In this document: positions 33,045-41,329 of the stretch, in pieces | How the letters are laid out: the number at the start of each line of letters is the position of its first letter | Position numbering within the stretch: position 1 is the stretch's first letter | NCBI GenBank assembly: GCA_023230525.1 | Contig: JALNXE010000008.1 | Span: forward strand, 1-64,000 | Reading direction: 5' to 3' | DNA: 64,000 bases | Origin: Desulfobulbaceae bacterium | GTDB taxonomy: Bacteria; Desulfobacterota; Desulfobulbia; Desulfobulbales; SURF-16 | Translations under genes and position numbers: made by a program | Notes under the pieces: generated by a model | What the model saw: only the letters and a program-made list of their open reading frames with translations | Database searches by the model: none | Told to the model about the DNA's origin: nothing

Positions 33045-35687
33045 ATGCGTCAAGTGCTTTGCAATACGGCTGGTGCTGTCGTGGCCCGCATGCCCAGACC
33101 CGAGATCGATGACCATAGTGTTCTGATCCGCGTCGAATATTCAATGATCAGCGTGGGTACCGAGATTGCCGGACTGCGGCCACCCGACTCGCCGCTCGCC
33201 GATGCCGGCACGGTGGAAAAGGCCAAAGCCTACACCAGGCTTGCCCATACCTATCTGGGTCTGGCTGTCCGTAATCCGGGCAAGGCTATGCGCCGCGTGT
33301 CGCGTATTGCCCGCGACGTTGCCGCTCGTGCCTTACCCAAGCGCCGGCCGGAGGAAACACCGGTGATCGGCCTCGGGGATGTCCTGTGGAGTAAGTGTAA
33401 TGCCGTCTCCGCCGAGCAGGTGGATGGTCGGTTCGAGTTGGTTACCGATCATTCGGAGGCTGCTTATCAGGCGCTCTCTCAGCAGATCGATATTGAGGCC
33501 GGTAAGGTACCCATCGTTTGTGTCCGGGGTGAGGTGCTGGAGGGCCGGATTGCCCTTGGTCTGCTTAACGAGGCCCAGGACGGTTGGCTTGGCAACCGTA
33601 GTTATGAAAGGGGTAAATTTGAGGATCGCTTGATTTTCAACCCTGGCGATTCTGGGAAAACAGTGCTGGTGATTGCCAATGCCGGCCTCGGCGCACAATC
33701 ACGCTTGAGCCTGGAAACAGTCGAGGTGAGCATGGCCTCACCCCTTGAAAATGGCCTTCCCCAAAGTGAGTTGGAGGAGCAAGGCTGGAATGTGGGCTAT
33801 TCTGCCGCCGGGGTGGTGATGGCGGTCGGCGCAAAGGTCATGGGTCTGGTACCCGGTGATCGTGTCGCCTGCGGCGGGGCGGGCAAAGCCAACCACGCCG
33901 ACTACGTGAGCGTGCCGCGTAATTTGGTGTGCCGGATTCCGGCAGGGTGCAGCGTGCGCCACGCGGCGACCACCACCGTGGGTACCATTGCCCTGCAGGG
34001 GGTGCGGCGGAGTGAGCCGCAGTTGGGCGAGACCTTCTGCGTGCTCGGCCTCGGTTTGCTCGGGCAGCTAACTGTCCAGATGCTGCGGGCCAATGGCTGC
34101 AAGGTGATCGGCCTGGATATCGACCCCGGCCGGGTCGAGCGAGCCAAGGCACTTGGGATGGAGGAGGGCTGTTCCGATACTGAAAAGTACAAGGCACTGG
34201 TGCGCGATGTTACTGGCGGTCGTGGCAGTGATCGGACCATTATCACGGCGGCAACCAAATCCGATGCGGTCATCAATCTGGCGATGGAAGTGACCCGCGC
34301 CAAAGGTCGGGTAGTGATCGTCGGCGATGTTGGCTTGAATGTTCAGCGCGGTCAGTTCTACCGCAAGGAAATCGATCTGGTCATGAGCACTTCCTATGGT
34401 GCCGGGCGTTACGATCGTAACTACGAGGAACTGGGAATTGACTACCCCTTCGCCTATGTCCGCTGGACCCTGAATCGCAATATGCAGGCCTATATGGATC
34501 TGATAGCCCGCGGTCGCCTGGATGTTGAAGCACTGATTGACCGAGTCGTCTCTGTGAACGAGGCGCCGGGCGCCTACAAAGAGCTGACCGAGAGTGAGGA
34601 AATGCCGCTGGGGGTGTTGCTCAGCTTCCCCGCCGACGGCCGAGAACTCGACGATGCTTCCGACAGCCCCCGTATCACCATCCGCGGACATCGCAAACCA
34701 CTGGAGCGGGTAATTAACTACGCTCTGGTCGGCGCCGGCGCCTTCGGCATTTCGATGCTTGTGCCGCAGATGGAAAAACGCAAGGACCGCTACTTTCTGC
34801 GCGCCGTGGTGAGTCGCAGCGCGCTCCAGGCCAGTAATTTCGCGCGCGCAAACCAGATTGAAGTGCTCGCTACAGACCTCGACCAGATCCTGCAGGACCC
34901 GAGCTTCGACATGGTGGTGATCGCCACCCGCCATAACCAGCACGCCGATCAGGTTGTGCGCAGTCTGCAGGCCGGCAAGCACATTTTCGTGGAAAAACCG
35001 TTGGCGCTGACTTGGGACGAATTGGATCGGATCGTCGAAACCTATCATGGTTTAGAGCAGCAGCCTTTGTTGATGGTCGGCTTCAATCGCCGTTTTTCGC
35101 CGGCATTGCAGAAACTTGGCGAGGTGTTGGCGGATCGCCGTTCGCCGCTGATCATCAACTACCGGCTGAACGGCGGTTATATCCCGACAGAGAGCTGGAT
35201 ACAGAACGAGCAGGGTGGTGGCCGCAACATTGGTGAGGCCTGTCATATGTATGATGTCTTCCGTTCGCTTGCCAAGGCCCCGCCGGTACAGATCTCCGCG
35301 ACCTCGATTGATCCCGGGGTAATGCCGTACCTGCGCAATGATAACTTCTGCGCCACCATCGCCTATCGGGACGGCAGCGTCGGTAATCTGATTTATACGT
35401 CTTTGGGCCCGAAGAAAGGTATGCCAAAAGAACGCATTGAGGTTTTTTGCGACGGTGAGGCCTATGTGGTCGATGATTACAAACGCCTGCTGCGTGCCGG
35501 CGACGGCGAGGTGTTGTGGAGTAGCGACCAGGTGGACAAGGGGCATTTCGAAGAACTGAGTCGCCTGGGTGACGCCATTGCAGCAGGTGGTGATGCGCCC
35601 ATCTCCTTTGATGAGATTATCGAGACCACGGCCGTGTCGCTGCATATTGAGGATTTGCTGTTCGGCAGGGAGGCTGTGGATGAGTGA
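33045..35687 (+). CDS. Bi-domain oxidoreductase, second copy with inserted module
   Basis: Paralogue of the gene before it, 880 residues. It has the same MDR-like half (SVGTEIAGL; GLGLLGQLTVQMLRANGCKVIG) and Gfo/Idh/MocA half (ALVGAGAFGISM; HIFVEKPLAL; GFNRRFSP). The extra length comes from about 125 residues inserted at about 105-232, within the N-terminal half and before GYSAAGVVMAVG. The insert contains a beta-rich module (VRGEVLEGRIALGLLNE...DGWLGN...KTVLVIANAG) that also occurs in three other proteins of this locus. GAGGAAG precedes ATG 33045. Likely works on a sugar intermediate of the polysaccharide. Confidence 0.88.
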   Translation: MRQVLCNTAGAVVARMPRPEIDDHSVLIRVEYSMISVGTEIAGLRPPDSPLADAGTVEKAKAYTRLAHTYLGLAVRNPGKAMRRVSRIARDVAARALPKRRPEETPVIGLGDVLWSKCNAVSAEQVDGRFELVTDHSEAAYQALSQQIDIEAGKVPIVCVRGEVLEGRIALGLLNEAQDGWLGNRSYERGKFEDRLIFNPGDSGKTVLVIANAGLGAQSRLSLETVEVSMASPLENGLPQSELEEQGWNVGYSAAGVVMAVGAKVMGLVPGDRVACGGAGKANHADYVSVPRNLVCRIPAGCSVRHAATTTVGTIALQGVRRSEPQLGETFCVLGLGLLGQLTVQMLRANGCKVIGLDIDPGRVERAKALGMEEGCSDTEKYKALVRDVTGGRGSDRTIITAATKSDAVINLAMEVTRAKGRVVIVGDVGLNVQRGQFYRKEIDLVMSTSYGAGRYDRNYEELGIDYPFAYVRWTLNRNMQAYMDLIARGRLDVEALIDRVVSVNEAPGAYKELTESEEMPLGVLLSFPADGRELDDASDSPRITIRGHRKPLERVINYALVGAGAFGISMLVPQMEKRKDRYFLRAVVSRSALQASNFARANQIEVLATDLDQILQDPSFDMVVIATRHNQHADQVVRSLQAGKHIFVEKPLALTWDELDRIVETYHGLEQQPLLMVGFNRRFSPALQKLGEVLADRRSPLIINYRLNGGYIPTESWIQNEQGGGRNIGEACHMYDVFRSLAKAPPVQISATSIDPGVMPYLRNDNFCATIAYRDGSVGNLIYTSLGPKKGMPKERIEVFCDGEAYVVDDYKRLLRAGDGEVLWSSDQVDKGHFEELSRLGDAIAAGGDAPISFDEIIETTAVSLHIEDLLFGREAVDE

Positions 35688-38442
35688 GCAGCACTCTAAG
35701 TCCTATTTTTACCTTGCGGCTGACCTGGAAGCAGGCGTGCTGATCAATGACGTGCGTTTTAGCGATTTCAGCGAGCGGCACAAGGCGAAGATCCAATTAC
35801 CGCCACTAAAACGATTAGGGCAACCAGCACTGTCGGCTTTGGAGAACTCCGGGGCAACGGGACTGATTATCGAAATGGCGCATGGTCTGCTTGACCAGGG
35901 CAAACTGAATCTTGCCGGCAAGGCGCTGGACAAGGGATTTGCTGTGCTGCTGCATTGGCCTGGTGAACAGGCCTTCGAGGTAGTGGATGAAGAACGGTTC
36001 GCAAGTTTCCGACGCCATCGCCAGGTCTATCGCTGGTTGCTTGTCTGGAACAGAACCATGGGTCCGTTGCTGCGATTGAAGGCTAGCTTCCTTTTGGGCG
36101 GAGCGGTTACACTGGAGGTGGCGATTCGTCTGATGCGCCGCGCCAAGGCATATGCGGTCAACCGGATCGGCGAGGCAGACCGGCAGTTCTTCGGTGGCAT
36201 CTGGCCCCGTCTGGCCAGGGGTGCTTTTAGTCAACAGGTTTCTGTCAGTTTGCACATACCCGAGAACCCGTTGGATGCTGTCCCCGCCCGGACTCCGGCG
36301 CTTCCTAAGTGGCTTGATGGTGAGATTGGGCCCGCTACGCCCATTCCCGGCACCGGCGTCTATTTGCGCCTGGACTTCTGGGCTCCCATCAGTTCGGGAG
36401 GCAGTTATGGCCATACCTGCTATGTTGCGCAATCACTGTCCCGGGTGAGCGAAAACCTGGTGGCCTTCATGCCCCACCGGTATGCGCTGCTGGACGAAAT
36501 GGGAATTCACCAGCAGATCGTTGCCTGTCCCCAGCCGGAGGGTAATGAACAAAACATTGTTGCGGCCAGCGATTACTACTATACGGCCTTGAAGTCCGCA
36601 GTCGAACTCCTCAGGCCCGCTTACATCTATGAGCGTATCTGCCTTGGCAACTATGCCGGCGCCCGTTTGAGCGCAGAGTTGGGCATCCCCTATATCGTGG
36701 AATACAACGGCTCCGAAATTTCCATGAAGAGGAGCTTTGACGGCACGGGTTATGAGTTCGAAGAGCATTACCTGCAGTGTGAAACTGTGGCGTTCCGGCA
36801 GGCCTCGCTCATCTCCGTGGTGTCACAGCCTATTCGCGAGGAGTTGATTCGGCGCGGAGTCAATCCGGCCAAGATTCTGGTCAACCCCAATGGGGCTGAT
36901 ATCGAGAGCTACCGGCCCAGGATCGGAGAGGAAAAAGATGCGATACGCCAGGAGCTGAACCTTGCTCCGGAACACCGCGTTATCTGTTTCACCGGCACCT
37001 TTGGCGGTTGGCATGGCGTGGACGTGCTGGCCGCAGCGATTCCCCTGATCTGCGCAGCGGACGAAAACATCCGTTTCTTACTGATCGGGGACGGCAACCA
37101 CAAGCACCTGGTGGATGATGCAGTAGCAAAGCACAGGTTGGCAGGCCGGGTGATCTCCACCGGCCGTGTTCCCCAGCAGCAGGGCGCACGTTATCTGGCG
37201 GCCGCGGATGTATTCGTTTCACCCCACAATGCACATATGGTGGACAGCCGTTTTTTTGGATCGCCAACGAAAATCTTCGAATATATGGCCATGGCAGGCG
37301 GCATTGTTGCCAGCGATCTGGAACAGATAGGTGAGGTGCTCCGGCCTGCCTTGCGGGTGTCGGACTTCGGCGTCCAAGGTGGTGCTCAAGTGAAGGATGA
37401 GCGTGCTGTTTTATGCAGACCCGGAGATATTGAAGAATTTGTAAAGGCGGTCGTGTCCTTGTGCGGTGATCCAGGGAAATGCACCGCCCTGGGGAACAAC
37501 GCGCGCCAGGCAGTGTTCGATCATTATTCCTGGGACCGCCATGTCGGCAGGTTATGGCCGGCAATGAAAGAGCTGATTACGCCTTCCCCCGCTACAGGGC
37601 CAACGGAATCACCGCTTGAGGCGGAACGGATCGTCACCGGCGATGCCTATAAGGATGAGGTGCAGAACCAATGGAATCAGGATGCCTGCGGTTCACATTA
37701 TGTGAAGGAAGCGAGCCTCCATACCCTTGACTGGTATCTGGAGGCAGAAAAATACCGCTATGGCACCTATGCTCCATGGATGCCTGAAATCATGGAATTT
37801 ACCCGGCATGCCGGGGAGAAGGTGCTTGAGATCGGGGGAGGCCTGGGCACAGACTTGTCCCAGTTTGCCAAGCACGGCGCCCTTGTTACGGATGTGGACC
37901 TCTCAGCCGGTCATCTGGCCCTCGCCCAGGAGAACTTCAGTCTTCGTGGTCTGGAGGGGTGTTTTGTCCACCATGACGCGGAAAGACTGCCTTATGACGA
38001 CAACACCTTTGACGTTGTTTACAGCAACGGTGTAATCCATCATACCCCCAACACCATTCAGGTGGTGCGCGATATTTACCGGGTGTTGCGCCCCGGCGGC
38101 AAGGCCATCATCATGGTCTACGCGGAAAATTCTCTCCATTACTGGCGCAATCTCATGCGTGATATCGGCATATCCCAGGGGGAATTGAATCTCTATTCGA
38201 TGGGCGAGATCATGTCTCGCAGTGTCGAAATTTCCGAGGCTGGCGCCCGTCCGTTGGTGAAAGTTTATACCCCCCGTCGTCTGAGCGCCATGTTTACCGA
38301 TTTTACAAATATTTCCATAGACCAGCACCAGCTGACTAAAGAAGAACTGCCGGCTGGACTGCGGTGGTTGCCGCTTGATTTCATGGGCCGGATGATGGGT
38401 TGGAACCTCATCATTAAAGCCCACAAGCCAGGTAAGCGTTGA
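35680..38442 (+). CDS. GT4 glycosyltransferase fused to a SAM methyltransferase
   Basis: 920 residues in three parts. Residues 1-230 are not recognised. About 230-665 is a GT-B fold, family-4-type glycosyltransferase (SSGGSYGHTCYV acceptor-side start; FTGTFGGWHGVDVLA; donor-side SPTKIFEYMAMAGGIVASD). About 685-920 is a class I methyltransferase with VLEIGGGLGTDLSQFAKHG, DVDLS and VYSNGVIHHTPN. One polypeptide could therefore add a sugar and methylate it, or cap the chain; a methyl cap is a known chain terminator in Wzm/Wzt systems (inference for this case). ATG 35680 has GGGAGG upstream and overlaps the previous gene by 8 bases. Confidence 0.88.
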   Translation: MSEQHSKSYFYLAADLEAGVLINDVRFSDFSERHKAKIQLPPLKRLGQPALSALENSGATGLIIEMAHGLLDQGKLNLAGKALDKGFAVLLHWPGEQAFEVVDEERFASFRRHRQVYRWLLVWNRTMGPLLRLKASFLLGGAVTLEVAIRLMRRAKAYAVNRIGEADRQFFGGIWPRLARGAFSQQVSVSLHIPENPLDAVPARTPALPKWLDGEIGPATPIPGTGVYLRLDFWAPISSGGSYGHTCYVAQSLSRVSENLVAFMPHRYALLDEMGIHQQIVACPQPEGNEQNIVAASDYYYTALKSAVELLRPAYIYERICLGNYAGARLSAELGIPYIVEYNGSEISMKRSFDGTGYEFEEHYLQCETVAFRQASLISVVSQPIREELIRRGVNPAKILVNPNGADIESYRPRIGEEKDAIRQELNLAPEHRVICFTGTFGGWHGVDVLAAAIPLICAADENIRFLLIGDGNHKHLVDDAVAKHRLAGRVISTGRVPQQQGARYLAAADVFVSPHNAHMVDSRFFGSPTKIFEYMAMAGGIVASDLEQIGEVLRPALRVSDFGVQGGAQVKDERAVLCRPGDIEEFVKAVVSLCGDPGKCTALGNNARQAVFDHYSWDRHVGRLWPAMKELITPSPATGPTESPLEAERIVTGDAYKDEVQNQWNQDACGSHYVKEASLHTLDWYLEAEKYRYGTYAPWMPEIMEFTRHAGEKVLEIGGGLGTDLSQFAKHGALVTDVDLSAGHLALAQENFSLRGLEGCFVHHDAERLPYDDNTFDVVYSNGVIHHTPNTIQVVRDIYRVLRPGGKAIIMVYAENSLHYWRNLMRDIGISQGELNLYSMGEIMSRSVEISEAGARPLVKVYTPRRLSAMFTDFTNISIDQHQLTKEELPAGLRWLPLDFMGRMMGWNLIIKAHKPGKR

Positions 38443-40511
38443 TGTTGAATCTGGCCAAACGAATTGCCCGCCGCCTGCTGCGGCGGGCTGCGGTCTCGAC
38501 TCCGATCGTCCCCCAATCACCGGAGAATTTGGTCCAGGCTGCCCGAGAAGAGGGAATCGACCTGGCAGAAAGGCTGGTCAAGTTGAGAAGAGAGCCCAGG
38601 CTCTATGTCCACGGGGCGGAGTCAAGGCTGGCTACCCTCAAGGTCCATTGTTCACGCCAGGTCAGGGATACACTGGCCGGCGCCGAAGAGATCATGGACC
38701 ACCGTTTTGACCTGCTCGGCAGCGGACCCTTCCAGCCGGTTGATCCCGAGCGTCCGGCGCGCGGCGCCTACCAGCCCATCGACTGGTATCTCGACCCAAT
38801 CCGTGGTTGCCGCTTTCCCCAAAAGGTGCCGTACAAGAAATGGAATCTCTACGAGATGCGGCCGCCGGATGCCGACATCAAGCTCCCGTGGGAACTGTCA
38901 CGCTGTCAGCACTGGCCGACCCTCGGGCAGGCCTATCTGCTCAGCGGCGACGATCGCTATGCCCGGGAGATCGCCGATCAACTGCACGACTTTCTGGAGG
39001 CGAACCCGGTAGGTCTCGGGATCAACTGGACCTGTACCATGGATGTTGCCATCCGCGCCGCTAACTGGGCTCTCGCCTTGGAGATGGTGCGCAATGCCGA
39101 TGGGTTGGATGAGGCGTTCTGGCGAAGCGCCTACGAAGCGCTCTATGCCCATGGCCGCTTCATCGCCGCTAACCTCGAAAACCATTACGAGGTGACCAGC
39201 AACCATTTCTTAAGCAATGTCGTCGGGTTATTTTATCTCTCCACCCTGTTTCACGACTTCGCCGTCGGACGTGAGTGGGATGCCTTTTGCCGGGCAGCCC
39301 TGGAAGAGGAGATGCGAGTCCAAATTCTCAGCGATGGTGCTGACTATGAGTCGTCGATTCCTTACCACCGCCTGGTCGCTGAGCTGTTCCTGGGGGCCGC
39401 CTGCCTGGCCGAGGTGCGTGGCGAGCCGCTGTCGGCATCCTATCGGGACAGCCTGCGTCGTGTGGTCGCGTTTTTGGCCGGTGTATTGCGTCCTGATGGT
39501 CTGATGCCCCAGGTGGGGGACGCTGATGACGGGCGGCTGCATATTTTCACTGATTTCTCTGGCTTGAACCCGCAAGATCCTCGCCACATCTTCGCGTCCG
39601 CTGCTACCGTCTTGCAAGAACAGGATTGGCTGGAATTGGCCGGAGACGATGGTAACTGGGAAGCAGCCTGGTGGGGAGGCGCCCCCCCTGCCGAACCACG
39701 GACGCAGGGACAGATTCCGGCCAATTTTCAGCTTTATCCCGAAGCCGGTCTGGCGGTAATGCGCGAAAACGGGCATTATCTGCTGATCACCAACGGGGTT
39801 GTCGGCACCAAAGGCTTCGGCAATCATAAGCACAACGACCAACTCTCCTTTGAATACCACCATGCAGGACAAGCCTTGCTTGTCGACCCCGGCAGCTATG
39901 TCTATACCTCGAACTTCGTTGCCCGAAATCGCTTCCGCAGCACCTGTTGGCACAATACCCTGACAGTAGATGGCGTTGAGCAAAACGAGTTCAGGGAAGA
40001 GTGGCTGTTTCGCATGTTCGCCAAGGCCACCCCACAACACCATAACTACCGGGTGACAACCGATTATGTTCAGTATATCGGCAGCCACGACGGCTACACC
40101 CGCCTGAGCGAGCCGGTTGAACATCACCGGGGTTTCCGGCTGCTGCGTGAATGCGGTACCCTGGTCATCTGCGATCTATTGAAGGGGGCTGGTGTGCATC
40201 AGTTGCTATGGAGCTTTGCCTGCGCACCAGGGATTGAAGTGCGGAAAGAAGAGGCTGGGATGCTTTTGAGGGGAAAAGGGCGAGACTATCTGCTCTGCTT
40301 CCCCGCTGGGGTTGCGGTCGAGGTGGAAGAAGGCTCTTGTTCACCTTCCTACGGGATCGAGCAGTCGAGCCAAAGGATTGTCTGCCGGACTCATCATAGA
40401 ATCGACGGTACAGCACAGTGGTCTTTCATGCTGAGGCCGTTTGACGCAGACGATAGTGAAGGACGAGCAGCGAAGGCCGTTTCAGAGCTTGCTGCCGCAA
40501 TGGAGAAATGA
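38442..40511 (+). CDS. Heparinase II/III-like protein
   Basis: 689 residues with an N-terminal (alpha/alpha) toroid (INWTCTMDVAIRAANWALALEM, NHFLSNVVGLFYL) and a C-terminal beta-sandwich carrying the family motif HKHNDQLSFEYHHAG...LLVDPGSYVY at about 461-492, with RSTCWHNTLTVDG after it. Family members cleave uronic-acid-containing polysaccharides by beta-elimination, and the fold is shared with uronyl C5-epimerases such as dermatan sulfate epimerase. There is no signal peptide, so it probably acts in the cytoplasm, on the lipid-linked chain, as an editing lyase or an epimerase (inference). It starts at TGATG, overlapping the previous stop by one base. Confidence 0.85.
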   Translation: MLNLAKRIARRLLRRAAVSTPIVPQSPENLVQAAREEGIDLAERLVKLRREPRLYVHGAESRLATLKVHCSRQVRDTLAGAEEIMDHRFDLLGSGPFQPVDPERPARGAYQPIDWYLDPIRGCRFPQKVPYKKWNLYEMRPPDADIKLPWELSRCQHWPTLGQAYLLSGDDRYAREIADQLHDFLEANPVGLGINWTCTMDVAIRAANWALALEMVRNADGLDEAFWRSAYEALYAHGRFIAANLENHYEVTSNHFLSNVVGLFYLSTLFHDFAVGREWDAFCRAALEEEMRVQILSDGADYESSIPYHRLVAELFLGAACLAEVRGEPLSASYRDSLRRVVAFLAGVLRPDGLMPQVGDADDGRLHIFTDFSGLNPQDPRHIFASAATVLQEQDWLELAGDDGNWEAAWWGGAPPAEPRTQGQIPANFQLYPEAGLAVMRENGHYLLITNGVVGTKGFGNHKHNDQLSFEYHHAGQALLVDPGSYVYTSNFVARNRFRSTCWHNTLTVDGVEQNEFREEWLFRMFAKATPQHHNYRVTTDYVQYIGSHDGYTRLSEPVEHHRGFRLLRECGTLVICDLLKGAGVHQLLWSFACAPGIEVRKEEAGMLLRGKGRDYLLCFPAGVAVEVEEGSCSPSYGIEQSSQRIVCRTHHRIDGTAQWSFMLRPFDADDSEGRAAKAVSELAAAMEK

Positions 40512-41329
40512 GTATGAACCATAACCGACGTCCCTTTGCCGCTTTCGAAATGCTTTCGATCTTAAGGCAAAACTGTCGCATCCTGGTGGCGATCACCCGA
40601 GTTGAATTGGCCAAGCGCTACTCCGGTTCAGTACTTGGCATGGCTTGGGTAATCGTCTATCCGATTCTTTTTCTGGCTGTTTATCTCTTCGTTTATCTTG
40701 TCATCTTCAAGATGAAGTTCCCTGGATACAGCCAGCTTGATTACGTGGTCTACGTCTTCTGCGGCCTGGTTCCCTACATCGGCTTCATGGAGTCGGTAAA
40801 CAATGGCTGTCATGCGATCAAACAGAACATCCATCTGGTCAAAAACGTGATGTTACCTATCGAGCTGATCCCGGTCCGTTATGTCATGGTCAGCATGGTG
40901 ACCCAGGTAGTGGGAATGGGGGTGCTGCTGCTGCTGGTTGCTGTCAATGGCTCCCTGAGTATCCACGTCGCGTGGCTGCCTGTGGCGCTGGTATTGCAAG
41001 TTGCCTTCCTGATAGGATTGGTCTGGATTCTTTCCGGTCTGGCGGTGGTATTGCCCGATATCAGCCATTTCGTCAATTTGGCTACCCTATTGCTGGTCTT
41101 CATCTCGCCCATCGGCTTCAAGCCTGACATGGTGCCGCATAATCTGGCGTTCATGGTCGCCCTCAATCCGATTTATTATATGCTCGAAGCCTTTCGCTAC
41201 AGCCTGTTGTATGGGGATCTTCCGCCTCTGCACATCGCTGTTCCCTATGTGGCGATGTGTACCCTGTCATTTGGAACGGGGGCAGCATTTTTCCGTCGTT
41301 TCCGAAACGTGTTGGTGGACTATGAGTGA
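40508..41329 (+). CDS. wzm: Polysaccharide ABC exporter permease (Wzm-like)
   Basis: Membrane half of an ABC exporter for lipid-linked polysaccharide. 273 residues with the ABC-2 layout: cytosolic N-terminus (VAITRVELAKRYSGSVLGMAWVIVYP), then about six hydrophobic helices including FLAVYLFVYLVIF, VLLLLVAVNG, VAFLIGLVWILSGLAVVLPD and LATLLLVFISPIGF. The DISHFVNLATLLLVFISPI stretch is typical of O-antigen and teichoic acid exporters. ATG 40508 overlaps the previous gene by 4 bases, and the ATPase gene overlaps its end. Confidence 0.92.
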   Translation: MSMNHNRRPFAAFEMLSILRQNCRILVAITRVELAKRYSGSVLGMAWVIVYPILFLAVYLFVYLVIFKMKFPGYSQLDYVVYVFCGLVPYIGFMESVNNGCHAIKQNIHLVKNVMLPIELIPVRYVMVSMVTQVVGMGVLLLLVAVNGSLSIHVAWLPVALVLQVAFLIGLVWILSGLAVVLPDISHFVNLATLLLVFISPIGFKPDMVPHNLAFMVALNPIYYMLEAFRYSLLYGDLPPLHIAVPYVAMCTLSFGTGAAFFRRFRNVLVDYE

